Shown here: one piece after another, positions 45,647-54,583 of the stretch | Layout of the letters: each line of letters starts with the position of its first letter | How positions within the stretch are numbered: the stretch's first letter is position 1 | Source of the DNA: Pseudofrankia saprophytica | Lineage (GTDB): Bacteria > Actinomycetota > Actinomycetes > Frankiales > Frankiaceae | Length of the DNA: 64,000 bases | NCBI RefSeq assembly: GCF_000235425.2 | Contig: NZ_KI912266.1 | Coordinates: 3,477,671 to 3,541,670 of the forward strand | Direction of reading: 5' to 3' | Translations under genes and position numbers: made by a program | The notes under the pieces: model-generated | What the model saw: the letters and a program-made list of their open reading frames with translations, nothing else | Database searches by the model: none | Told to the model about the DNA's origin: nothing

Positions 45647-47143
45647 GTGTCGAGTGTAGATCGTCACGGTGGCCGGCCGGAGACCCGGGTGGACGTGCGC
45701 GCCGGAACCTGGTCGGCGCTGGTTGCCGAAGCCAGGCCGCGGACGCAGGAAGCGGTCGTCGGTACCGCCGACCGGTGGAGCCGCGCAGACCTCGCGGACC
45801 GGGTGAACGGCGTCGGCGCCTGGCTGACCGGCCTGGCGCTTCCGAGCGGCCGGCCGGTTCCCGCCCTGGTCGCGGACACCGGTCCCGCGCTGGCGCTCGT
45901 CATCGCCGGCGCGGCGACTGGCCGGCCGATCGCGCCGCTCGGCGCCCGGCTCACCGTGACGGAGCTCGCCGAGATCGCGCGCGGCCTGGCCAGCGGCGTC
46001 CTGCTCGCCGAGGCCGGCCTCGTGCCGCTGGCCGCCGAGGTCGCGTGGGCCGCCGGCAGCCAGCTCGTGGTGCTGCCAGACCCGTTGCCGCCCGGCGGCC
46101 CGCGACTGCCCGCCCCGGAGGCCGACGACGTGGCCATGGTGCTGCACACCTCCGGCACGACCGGGGCGCCCAAGGCCATCGCCCTGCGGCAGCGGGCACT
46201 CGCCGCCCGCGTCCGGGCCTACCGGTCCGTCGTACCGCTCGGGCCCGGGGACAGGTTCGTGACGGCGGCCGGGTTCCACCACATCGCCGGGCTGGGCAAT
46301 CTGGCGGTGGCGGTGGCGGCGGGTGCGACCGTGGTCTCGTTCCCGGCCTTCTCCGTCGACGCCTGGCGGGCGCTCGCGCCCTTGGGTGTGACCCACGCCC
46401 TGCTCGTCCCCACGATGATCGAGATGCTCCTCGCCGCCGATGCGCTGGCGCTGCCCGCGCTGCGATGGATGCAGTACGGAGCGGCACCCATCCATCCCGA
46501 CACGCTGCGCGCGGCGCTGGCCGCCCTGCCAGGCGTCCGGCTGGCCAACCTGTTCGGCCAGACCGAAGGATCGCCCCTGTGTGTGCTGACGGGCGAGGAC
46601 CACCACGCCGCTGTCGCCGGTCAGCCGGAGCTGCTCTCGTCCGTGGGCCGGGCCGCTCCGGGCGTCGCGCTGCGCATCGAGAGCGCCGACACGGACGGCG
46701 TCGGTGAGCTGTGTGCATGTGGCGACCACGTGTTCGCCGCTGACGCGGACGGTTGGCTACGCACCGGCGACCTCGCGCGTATCGACGCGGATGGCTACGT
46801 CCACCTCGCCGGCCGGACCGGGGACACGATCAACCGAGGCGGCGAGAACGTCCGCCCGGTGGAGGTCGAGACGCTGCTGCGCAGCCATCCCGCGGTCTCG
46901 GACGCGGCCGTCGCGGGCGTACCCGACCGGCGCCTCGGGGAGGAGGTCGCAGCCTGGGTCGTGCCCGTCGACACGAACAGTCCGCCGAGCGAGGAAGAGC
47001 TGACCGGCTACCTGCGGGCCCGGCTCGCCGGGTTCAAGGTTCCTCGACGTTGGGCTTTCGTCGAGTCCCTGCCCCGCGGCGCCGCGGGCAAGTTGTTGCG
47101 TCGAGCCCTGGCTGACATGGCTGCGCCCACTTCGCAGGGCTGA
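45647..47143 (+). CDS. AMP-forming acyl-CoA synthetase/ligase
   Basis: A 498-residue adenylate-forming enzyme with canonical motifs, unlike the one at 19779: MVLHTSGTTGAPKAIAL, NLFGQTEGSP, WLRTGDLARIDADGY, and the C-terminal Lys in GAAGKLLRRAL. It activates a carboxylic acid to the CoA ester as the likely entry step of this catabolic block. It is divergent from the dienoyl-CoA-reductase-like enzyme and followed 55 bases later by a SnoaL-like gene. Confidence 0.92.
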   Translation: MSSVDRHGGRPETRVDVRAGTWSALVAEARPRTQEAVVGTADRWSRADLADRVNGVGAWLTGLALPSGRPVPALVADTGPALALVIAGAATGRPIAPLGARLTVTELAEIARGLASGVLLAEAGLVPLAAEVAWAAGSQLVVLPDPLPPGGPRLPAPEADDVAMVLHTSGTTGAPKAIALRQRALAARVRAYRSVVPLGPGDRFVTAAGFHHIAGLGNLAVAVAAGATVVSFPAFSVDAWRALAPLGVTHALLVPTMIEMLLAADALALPALRWMQYGAAPIHPDTLRAALAALPGVRLANLFGQTEGSPLCVLTGEDHHAAVAGQPELLSSVGRAAPGVALRIESADTDGVGELCACGDHVFAADADGWLRTGDLARIDADGYVHLAGRTGDTINRGGENVRPVEVETLLRSHPAVSDAAVAGVPDRRLGEEVAAWVVPVDTNSPPSEEELTGYLRARLAGFKVPRRWAFVESLPRGAAGKLLRRALADMAAPTSQG

Positions 47144-47198
47144 GAGCGATCGACGCGCGTCGCCCGGCGGAAGCCCGCCGGGAGGGAGAGGAGATCGC

Positions 47199-47621
47199 AT
47201 GTCCCGGCTCGGAGCCTGGCGGCCAGACAGCGTCGAGGCCCGCCTCGACCGAATGGAGTCCCTTGCCGAAATCCGGCAACTGCCCTACCGCTACGCGCTG
47301 GCGCTGGACTCGCGGGACATGGACGCGCTCGTCGCGTTGTTCGTGCCCGACGTCCGCGTCGGTCGCGACGCCCAGGGACGCGATGCGCTCAAAGCATGGT
47401 TCAGCGCGCAGATGAGCCATCCGAAGACCAGCGTGCACTTCGTCGGCAACCATGTTGTCGACTTCGACGGGCCAGAGGAGGCGCACGGGATCGTCTACTG
47501 CCGCGACGAGCTTGAATGGCCTGAGCGCGGTGAATGGGAGATCGGCGTCCTGCAGTACTGGGACAGCTATCGGCGGGTTGATGATCATTGGTGCTTTCAG
47601 CGTCGCCGGTTCCACCGCTGA
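47199..47621 (+). CDS. SnoaL-like (NTF2-fold) protein
   Basis: A 140-residue protein with GGGAGGGAGAGGAG upstream of ATG 47199. The pattern SLAEIRQLPYRYALALDSRDMDALVALFVPDVRV is typical of SnoaL-like isomerase/dehydratase relatives. Last gene of the ligase run; probably handles an intermediate of the same pathway. After it, 47622-47888 shows nothing supportable. Confidence 0.82.
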   Translation: MSRLGAWRPDSVEARLDRMESLAEIRQLPYRYALALDSRDMDALVALFVPDVRVGRDAQGRDALKAWFSAQMSHPKTSVHFVGNHVVDFDGPEEAHGIVYCRDELEWPERGEWEIGVLQYWDSYRRVDDHWCFQRRRFHR

Positions 47622-47888
47622 TACATCGTCGATGCGTTGACGCGTCCCGCGCACGGCCACGGCGTGGGGACCGACGGTCTCGCCACCACCCAACTGCCCG
47701 AGGCGGGCGCCAGTTTGTCTCCTGGTGCCCCAGCCTGGCCGACGCTGTTGTCGGCTGCGACCACGCCGGCAGTCTGATCGCGGCGGGTTCGCGATCTCGC
47801 TGTTCGTGCAGCTCCTGGGCTGGGCCGGGCAGGCTGGCAGACCCGGCGCGGCGCTCACGACTCGCGGCAAGCCTGGCCGGATGCGGCA

Positions 47889-50800
47889 CTAGGGCTTGCG
47901 GCAGGGCCCGCGGTAGCGCACCCCGGGTGCATACCGTGCCCAGTCGGCCGGGCTCACGTCGCCGACGTCCCGGGCGCAGGCCGCGGCCAGCGGGTCGTGC
48001 CGGAGCCGCTCGAGCGGTGCCAGGTCCCACTCGGTGATGTCGCGGTTCTCGTCGCCGGTCAGCAGTGACGCACCGTCGGGTGAGAAGAGGACCGTAGCGA
48101 CCGTGCGACCAAGAGTGATGGCTGTTTGACCGAGCGGGCGGACGCGGGCCGGGTCTGTCAGGTCCCACATCGTCACGGAGACGTCTCGGCCGCCCGCGAG
48201 CGTGCGCCCGTCCGGCGAGAACGCGAGGGTCCTGACGGTGCTCTCGCCGTCGTCGGCGCCGCCGACGGCCAGCGGGGGCCCGAGCCGCCGGGGACGAATG
48301 ACGTCGGTGAGATCCCACACCGTGACGGTTCGGTCCTGACTCCCGAGTGCCACCAGATGCCCGACCGGAGAGAAAGTGATCGCATAGATCGAATCGGTGT
48401 GACCCGTGAGCGCACCGACCTGCCGGGGCCGGGGCGGCTGCGCCAGATCCCAGAGCAACGCGGTGTGATCAATGAGCCCGGCGGCCAGGATCCGCCCGTC
48501 CGGGGAGAAGGCCACGGAGCGGGCGGACCTCTCGGTGAGCGGAGCGCCCAGCTGTTCCGTGTCGTCAGGATCGTGGACGTCCCACAGGGACACGTCGCCT
48601 CCCGCGGCCGCGAGCAGCCGGCCGTCGGGCGAGAAGGCGAGCGCCCTCGGCTTGCTCTCGTCGCTCGAGTAGACCTCCACCACGTCGGCGACCCGCGGTT
48701 CCCCGGGTTTCGTGAGGTCCCACAGGGTCAGTTCGTCGTCCGGTCCGGCGATGGCCAGAGTGCGCCCGTCGCGGGTGAGCGCGATGGCGTCGATGCCCTT
48801 CTTGCCGGCGTGGAACCGGCTCAGCAGACGGCCGTGGTCGCTCCGGTCGAAGACGCGGATGTAGAACAGGCCGGCGGCGACGAGTAGGCGTCCGTCGGCG
48901 GAGGACGCCAGGGCGGAGATCCTGTCAGCGTTGGCCGACGACCTCCCGCTCAGCGGGGCGCCGTCCGGCGGGAGCGGGACCGGGCCGGCCAGGTCCCACA
49001 GCGCGAGCGTGCCGTCCCCGCTGCCCGTCACGAGGGTCCGGCGGTCCGGCGAGAACGCCAGCCCGTACACGGCATCGCTGTGGCCCGTCAGCGGTTCGCC
49101 GTAGCGTCGCGGCTCGGTAGGGTCGTGCACGTCGTAGAGAGTCACCGTGGCGTCCAGCGAGGCCGCGGCGAGCAGGCGCCCGTCGGGCGAGAAGGCAACC
49201 GCGGCCACGTCGTCCTTGTGGTCGGCGAACCTGAGGCCGACTCGATCCGGACTGTCGGGGTCGCTGATGTCCCAGAAGCGGATCGTGCCGTCGTCGTCGC
49301 CCGTCGCGATGATCTTTCCGTCTGGGGAGAAGGCCATGGACAGCGGGGATGACGTGCCCAGGTCGGTCGTCTCCAGGTCGAAGGGCACGCCGGTGCTGCG
49401 TGGCCGGGACCCAGGGCTGATCTCCCACATCGTCACGGTGCCGTCCTCGTCGCCGGTCGCGAGGACACCCCCGTCGGGGGAGAAGGCCACCGAGGTCACC
49501 GGGACGTCCTCGTCGGCCGGCGGCGCGGCGATCCGACGCGGCCTGCTCCGGTCGCGCAGGTCCCACAGAACGGGGGCGGCGGACTGGTAGGCGAGGGCCG
49601 CCAGCTTGTGGCCGTCACGTGACAGGGATAGTTGCTCGATCTCGCCGACGTCCGGTGTCAGCGGTATGCCGATGCGGCGCGGACGGTCCCGGTCAGACAG
49701 ATCCCAGAGGATGACGGTGTCGTCATCGCCGCCGCTGGCCAGCATGCGGCCGTCCGCGGTGAACGCGAGCGCAAGCACGCTGTCGGTGTGTCCCGCGAGG
49801 GGCGTGCCGGTCCGCCTGGGATGGGCGCGGTCGGTCACGTCCCACAGCGAGATGGTGTTCGCCTCGGTCGCGACGGCCACGGTGCGGCCATCGGCGGAGG
49901 ACGCCACCGCGTGGACGGCGCTGCCGGCGCGCGTCGAGGAGATGTGCCTGCTGGCGGTGAGCGCGCTGACCAGGCTGGACCGGGTCTCGGGCGGCCCGGG
50001 GAAGTTCGCGAATGCGGCGGCGCTTAGCCGAAGCGCGGTCCCAGTGTCCGGGGGTGTGGCCGTGCGCGCCGTGTCCGCTGTGCTGACCAGTGTGTGCGCG
50101 GCGGCAGCCTGCTGCTCGCTTCGGGTCGCTTCCCGCTGCCGCCAGACGGCCGACAAGGCGAGTGTCACTGCGAGCAGCAGCGTCACGACGACGATCGAGG
50201 TGACGACGAACAGCGGGTTGAGCCGTCGTCGGGACTGCCGGAACGCCTGGTCGACGGTGGTCGCGCCGCGCACCTTCAGATCGGCGGGCGGGTCGGGAAA
50301 CTCCGGGGAACGGCGCGCGCCCGCTGCTACGACGACCGATCGCAGCCGCGCCTCGTGGGCGGCCTCAAGCTTGGGGCGGTACCCGTCGACAGCCTGGAGC
50401 CGGGTGGCTGGTTCGTCGACGGCCGCCGTGACCGCGCAGCGAGGGTCCAGCCGCCGCGGGCTTAGTCGGCCGCGGGCCCGGCGCAGGCGGTGCAGCTCCC
50501 GCAGGCCGACCGCGAACGCCGCGCCGAGCGAGCCTTCCAGGACCTGGTCACGGGGCGTGTCACCGTCGAGCACGGACCAGACGACGCACCGTCCGGCGCG
50601 GCGGGGAGCGCTGGCACGCCAGGCGCGGCGCGCCGACTCATGGAAGGCGGCGTCACCGACGAAGAACGTCATCGTGCCCGGGTCCGGGTGCAGTCCTGGC
50701 GGGCCGTCGGCCAGCTCCTCCAGCCGCAGCACGCCGACCGCTCCGGTGTCGCCTTCCAGCTCGAAGAGCACCGGCAGGGTGACGCGCCGCCGGACCGTGG

Positions 50801-51359
50801 GCAGCCGACCCGCCAGGCGCAACGCGAGGAGCGCCAGGAAGCCGCGGAGCGGGCTGTCCGTATCGGTCTGAATCTTGGTCAGCAGGCTCCTGCCGGTTTC
50901 GGACACCTGGTCGAACATCGCCATGGGGAACGGCTTGCCTTCATCGAACGCGGGAAGACAGGCTCGCTCCCAATGGGCCGCCGCCGCCTGTATAAGCCTG
51001 CGCTGGCTGGGCTTCCCGGTGAGCCCCTCCGCGACGGCCGCCACGGCGCGCGCGGCTGCCACGTCGGGCGATCCGTCATCGTCCGCAGCCGCCGGCCCAC
51101 GCGGAGGCCGGTCGGCGGAGCGTGGCCAGCGTCGGACCTCCGCGAGCGCACGCCGGTGCGGCTGACCGGGCCGAAGCAGACCGTCGATCAAGGCGGGCGA
51201 CTGCTGCTCGACGGCCACCGAGCAGATCGCGAGCCATCTCTGCTGGGCCCCGGTGAGCGCGTCGTGCAGTGCGAGGGGATCTGTGTGGTCTTCGGATGGA
51301 CGCTGCCCGGGGTGCCTGTTCGGGTGGCGAGCCAATGGCCGCCAGGCAGGCGGCGTCAC
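47889..51359 (-). CDS. Membrane-anchored 14-repeat WD40 protein of the CATRA operon
   Basis: A 1156-residue protein. The GTG start overlaps the stop of the CATRA-associated gene. Residues 1-370 form a cytoplasmic region with a helical N-terminus and a segment FFVGDAAFHESARRAW...GSLGAAFAVGLREL that recalls the Ser motif of Lon-like folds, though this is weak. One membrane segment at about 379-405 (LFVVTSIVVVTLLLAVTLAL). Residues 480-1130 hold 14 WD40 repeats (each SPDG...WD), enough for two seven-bladed propellers. The tail WARYAPGVRYRGPC is common in actinobacterial conflict-system WD40 proteins. No NACHT or protease motif is present, so it is likely the sensor or scaffold. Confidence 0.9.
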   Translation of the reverse strand: MTPPAWRPLARHPNRHPGQRPSEDHTDPLALHDALTGAQQRWLAICSVAVEQQSPALIDGLLRPGQPHRRALAEVRRWPRSADRPPRGPAAADDDGSPDVAAARAVAAVAEGLTGKPSQRRLIQAAAAHWERACLPAFDEGKPFPMAMFDQVSETGRSLLTKIQTDTDSPLRGFLALLALRLAGRLPTVRRRVTLPVLFELEGDTGAVGVLRLEELADGPPGLHPDPGTMTFFVGDAAFHESARRAWRASAPRRAGRCVVWSVLDGDTPRDQVLEGSLGAAFAVGLRELHRLRRARGRLSPRRLDPRCAVTAAVDEPATRLQAVDGYRPKLEAAHEARLRSVVVAAGARRSPEFPDPPADLKVRGATTVDQAFRQSRRRLNPLFVVTSIVVVTLLLAVTLALSAVWRQREATRSEQQAAAAHTLVSTADTARTATPPDTGTALRLSAAAFANFPGPPETRSSLVSALTASRHISSTRAGSAVHAVASSADGRTVAVATEANTISLWDVTDRAHPRRTGTPLAGHTDSVLALAFTADGRMLASGGDDDTVILWDLSDRDRPRRIGIPLTPDVGEIEQLSLSRDGHKLAALAYQSAAPVLWDLRDRSRPRRIAAPPADEDVPVTSVAFSPDGGVLATGDEDGTVTMWEISPGSRPRSTGVPFDLETTDLGTSSPLSMAFSPDGKIIATGDDDGTIRFWDISDPDSPDRVGLRFADHKDDVAAVAFSPDGRLLAAASLDATVTLYDVHDPTEPRRYGEPLTGHSDAVYGLAFSPDRRTLVTGSGDGTLALWDLAGPVPLPPDGAPLSGRSSANADRISALASSADGRLLVAAGLFYIRVFDRSDHGRLLSRFHAGKKGIDAIALTRDGRTLAIAGPDDELTLWDLTKPGEPRVADVVEVYSSDESKPRALAFSPDGRLLAAAGGDVSLWDVHDPDDTEQLGAPLTERSARSVAFSPDGRILAAGLIDHTALLWDLAQPPRPRQVGALTGHTDSIYAITFSPVGHLVALGSQDRTVTVWDLTDVIRPRRLGPPLAVGGADDGESTVRTLAFSPDGRTLAGGRDVSVTMWDLTDPARVRPLGQTAITLGRTVATVLFSPDGASLLTGDENRDITEWDLAPLERLRHDPLAAACARDVGDVSPADWARYAPGVRYRGPCRKP

Positions 51360-52246
51360 GTCCGTGTCGCCTCGAGGACCGCCGTCCGCACCGGGTCGTC
51401 CGGCAGCCGGGCCGCGGCGATGCGGCGCCACGCGTCGCGGCCGGAGTTCGTGGTGACCGCGATCGATCTGGCGATCGCCGCCGCGTCGTCGCCGGTCAGC
51501 CGACGAGCGGGGAACGGCGGGATGACAGCCATGGAGATCCTGGCCGAGCGGAGGCGGATCCTCGCGGTCGCGACAAACGGTTCCTCGGTGGAGTACCGCC
51601 ACAACGGGAGGAGAAACAGCGTGCCGGGGTCAGTGCCGGCGCGTACCGACAGCGCGACCAGGTCATTCCCGTTTGTCTCCCGCCCGGCGGTGACGACGAC
51701 CTCGACGGTAGTGCGGTCGGCCATGCGCCGGACGATCCGCAGCCCGGCCACTTCGGCGGTCTGCTGGCTCGCGCGGCGGTCGGCGTCGGTACCGGCAAAG
51801 GCCACCCCCGCGCGGTCGAATACGGGCATTTCCGCGAGCCGTCTCGTGACGCGGGCCGCGAAGGCGAGTGGCGCCGGATCCGGCGTCGTCTCCGCGTCGG
51901 GCGGCGGGGCCTCGAGCGTTCCCCCGAGCTCGTGTACGAGGACGTTGAGTCGCTGGCGGATCGGCGGCGGGAGCGGCCCCGTCCCGGGCGGTGGCGCCTC
52001 GCCGAGCCGAACGGCCAACAGACCCAGAGCGGCCAGCTCGCGACGGGCCCGCTCGCCGGCAGGTCTGTCGCCCACCGCGTTCGCCGCCTGCCAACGGGCC
52101 AACGCGGCGGCCACCGCGTCCCACGACTCCGCGGAGAGCCGCCATTGTGGAATCCTCGAAAGGAGTTCTCGTCCGTTGCCGTTGAATGCCCGCCGGCCGT
52201 CGAAATCCAGGTGACGGCGACGACGGCCCCCCGTGCTGTCCCCCAT
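51356..52246 (-). CDS. CATRA-associated small protein (CASP) domain with C-terminal extension
   Basis: A 296-residue protein (ATG 52246; a TTG four codons upstream is possible). Residues about 30-115 fit the CATRA-associated small protein pattern: WRLSAESWDAVAAALARWQAANAVGD, a central RRELAALGLLAVR, then PPPIRQRLNVLVHELG. The usual protein ends there, near 110-120 residues. Here about 180 more residues follow with beta-rich stretches (TVEVVVTAGRETNGNDLVALSVRAG, FVATARIRLRSARISMAVIPP) and no family I can name. It sits about 70 bases after the CATRA gene and overlaps the WD40 gene, giving a three-gene operon. Confidence 0.75.
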   Translation of the reverse strand: MGDSTGGRRRRHLDFDGRRAFNGNGRELLSRIPQWRLSAESWDAVAAALARWQAANAVGDRPAGERARRELAALGLLAVRLGEAPPPGTGPLPPPIRQRLNVLVHELGGTLEAPPPDAETTPDPAPLAFAARVTRRLAEMPVFDRAGVAFAGTDADRRASQQTAEVAGLRIVRRMADRTTVEVVVTAGRETNGNDLVALSVRAGTDPGTLFLLPLWRYSTEEPFVATARIRLRSARISMAVIPPFPARRLTGDDAAAIARSIAVTTNSGRDAWRRIAAARLPDDPVRTAVLEATRT

Positions 52247-52317
52247 ACCCCCGGACAATAGACGGCTATCGGAGGTGTAGGGACGGAAGGCCCTGAGACG
52301 ACTTGCTCGATGGCCGA

Positions 52318-53742
52318 TCAGGCGTCAGTCGTCCCGCCCAGTCGGCGCGCCGTCCTCAGCGTGCTCTTCACCCGATCGACGGCCGTGGTGAGAAAGAACC
52401 GGTCCCGGCCAAGCTGCTCCGTCAGGTACGTGGCCAGCCGCAGGTCCTCGGCGAACAGACCGGGCCCGTCTTCGGGAGACCGGTCCTCCCGCAGCATTTC
52501 CCGAATGTTGCTCACCGCGATTTCCACGCTCTCTCGCATGTCGTCACGGTCCGCGCGCGCCGCCACGAGGAGATCGAGATGTACGAGAAGCCGGTCCGTG
52601 AGCACAGCCTCCGCAGGGTCCGCGCCGGACGCGACGTCGGCCCGCGGCGACATCAGTCGCCGCCTCAGCTCGGTCACGTCGGTGGCGGCGCGCTCGCGCA
52701 GCGCCGCCACCGACGGCGCGTCAGACCACACGCGGTACTGGTATCTGACCTTCGCCGCGTTGGCGAGATAGCCGACCAGGTACGGCAGGGACTGATCCGT
52801 GCGCGTCCACGTGTAGGCGCTGAGCGCGTGGTCGCGCTCAGCGGCCGCCAGCACGACGATCTGGCGTTCGATCCGGAGGTCGTCGCCCTCACCCAGCTCC
52901 CATACGCCGAAGCCGGAGCCGGTCGTCACGCCGCGTTCCTCCCATCCGGGCCGGCCGCCTTCGCTCGGAGGAAGAGCGTGCCTGCAGCCGCGCGCCAGGG
53001 CTTCGCTGACCGTCACCTGGCCGTCGTCGGCGCGGCGTCGGACGTGACCCTGGTAGATCCGCACCGCTCCGACCAGGTCCGTCGACAACGGGCCGACCGC
53101 CCGGGACCACAGGGCGTCCAGAGGGGTCCAGTCGAATGCGCCGGCGCCGGCCGCGGGCGCGAGTACCGCGGACAGCCGGACAAGATCGTGGTCGCGCCGC
53201 AGCAAGGCCTGGTATACGCCCTCGCCCCCGCCGTCGACGGCGGCGAGATCGCCCGTCGCTCGGCCAAGCGCCGCCGGCGGTCGGGTCGCAAGCCGCAGGC
53301 CCGGTGCGGGATGACGCATGCCCAGATGGTCGCGGCAGCGTTCCCAGACGGACAGCAGATGCGCGTATGCGGCCTCGGCGCGCGGGCCGTCCGCCGGAGC
53401 GAAGAGGTGCACGACGAGTTCCGCGTCCCGCAGGTCAGGCGGAGCGTCGTCCTGGTCCGTGTCCCGGGCACGGTCCGTCACCCGGGTGCGGCTGGCAGCG
53501 AAGGCCGGGTTCGCCGGATGGAGGTCACGCGCGGCCGTCAGTAGCCGGATCCGGCCGTCGACGACGGCGCCGCTGCGCAGCGCCTCGAAAACTGAGAACC
53601 AGAAGGCCCCCACGGTCCCCGAGTCGGCTGGAACCAGCGCGTTCGGGAAACCGGCCACCCGCAGCAGGCGCCGGGCATCCTTCACATCCGGGAACACGGC
53701 CATCAGTGCGTCCAGCTCGGCGGCTGTCAGCTCCTGACTCAC
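52318..53742 (-). CDS. EAD-CATRA conflict-system protein
   Basis: A 474-residue protein from GTG 53742 with GGGAGG upstream. Residues 4-82 fit an effector-associated domain (EAD1-like: ELDALMAVFPDVKDARRLLRVAGFP, FWFSVFEALRSG, LLTAARDLHPAN). From 107 follows the CATRA core: DAELVVHLFAPADGPRAEAAYAHLLSVWERCRDHLG, VYQALLRRDHDLVRLSAVL, SLPYLVGYLANAAKVRYQYRVWSD, with a helical C-terminal part. CATRA (caspase and TPR-repeat associated) systems were defined computationally as conflict systems in multicellular bacteria. EADs are thought to recruit a protease or other effector carrying the same EAD by self-association. First gene of the operon. Confidence 0.8.
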   Translation of the reverse strand: MSQELTAAELDALMAVFPDVKDARRLLRVAGFPNALVPADSGTVGAFWFSVFEALRSGAVVDGRIRLLTAARDLHPANPAFAASRTRVTDRARDTDQDDAPPDLRDAELVVHLFAPADGPRAEAAYAHLLSVWERCRDHLGMRHPAPGLRLATRPPAALGRATGDLAAVDGGGEGVYQALLRRDHDLVRLSAVLAPAAGAGAFDWTPLDALWSRAVGPLSTDLVGAVRIYQGHVRRRADDGQVTVSEALARGCRHALPPSEGGRPGWEERGVTTGSGFGVWELGEGDDLRIERQIVVLAAAERDHALSAYTWTRTDQSLPYLVGYLANAAKVRYQYRVWSDAPSVAALRERAATDVTELRRRLMSPRADVASGADPAEAVLTDRLLVHLDLLVAARADRDDMRESVEIAVSNIREMLREDRSPEDGPGLFAEDLRLATYLTEQLGRDRFFLTTAVDRVKSTLRTARRLGGTTDA

Positions 53743-54045
53743 CCGGAACCTCCCATCCGAGCCACCCGGATCCGTCTGTCCCGACGGTAGTCATCGCGGG
53801 CAGGTAACCGGGCCGGGTCCGCCGGGGCCGGCGGGCGCCGTTCCACGCCGCCGTGTACACGATGCCGGCCGGCCGGATGACCGCCGGCGACGGGGTGGTC
53901 GGGCCGTCGAGGCCGGAGATTACGGCTGCGGTGGGGTCGTCGTGGGCGACCGCGACGGCGAGGCCGCCTGTCACTTTGGTCGGGTGAGGCATCGAGAGGC
54001 CGCCGCGATCACTTCTGGTCGAGGCGGCCACGTCGACGAAGCGAC
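53743..54045. other. Upstream region of the CATRA operon
   Basis: About 300 bases between the CATRA gene start and the VOC gene end. No convincing coding sequence, RNA or hairpin was seen. It presumably holds the CATRA promoter, but no clear -10 element can be picked. Confidence 0.4.
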
Positions 54046-54468
54046 TCAGGCGGGGACGTACTTGACCGCGATGTCCAGGACCCAGGTCACGCCGAACCGG
54101 TCAGTGAGCTGCCCGTAGAGCGGCGCCCACTGGGAAGGGCCGATTGGCTGCTTGACGCTGGCGCCGTCGACGAGCTTGTCCCAGTAGCCCTGGAGTTCGG
54201 TGGGATCGGTGCCGCGGACGGAGACGAAGAACGGGTCCTGCCCCTGGTCCCAGGGAAGGTGGGGGTAGACATCGTAGGCCATGATGCGGAAGCCGTTGTC
54301 GCCTGTGACCTGGCCCCACACGACGTTGTCGGCGGTGGCGGGGTCGGCGTTGCCCATCTCGGCATAGCTCACGGCGACGAGCTCGCCTCCGAAGACGGAC
54401 CGGTAGAACTCCAGCGCCTCGCGGGCGTTGCCGCGGAAGTTCAGGTGGGGCGTGACGCCGATGGTCAT
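54046..54468 (-). CDS. VOC-superfamily protein (PhnB/glyoxalase-like)
   Basis: A 140-residue protein. ATG 54468 has AAGGAG ten bases upstream and is preferred over an upstream in-frame start. Begins TIGVTPHLNFRGNAREALEFYRSVFGGE and ends DRFGVTWVLDI, the pattern of PhnB-like VOC proteins. Usual metal ligands are only partly present. Divergent from the WYL regulator, which probably controls it. Confidence 0.88.
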   Translation of the reverse strand: MTIGVTPHLNFRGNAREALEFYRSVFGGELVAVSYAEMGNADPATADNVVWGQVTGDNGFRIMAYDVYPHLPWDQGQDPFFVSVRGTDPTELQGYWDKLVDGASVKQPIGPSQWAPLYGQLTDRFGVTWVLDIAVKYVPA

Positions 54469-54583
54469 CGTGGGACTCCTTGCCCTTGTTGTCATGACGA
54501 GCCGGCTCAACGTTCCAGCCGCAGCACAAGACTCACGGCAGTACCGGTCAGGCCATGTCCTCTTCTACGGAAGACTGGATGGC

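Noticed and set aside
47622-47888. A possible small gene between the SnoaL-like and WD40 genes
   Set aside because: All frames are short, Arg/Ala-rich and lack ribosome-binding sites.
53525-54031. Minus-strand 168-codon frame overlapping the CATRA gene start
   Set aside because: It overlaps the 5' end of the CATRA gene by about 220 bases in another frame and has no recognisable domain; the CATRA frame has the better start site and clear domains.
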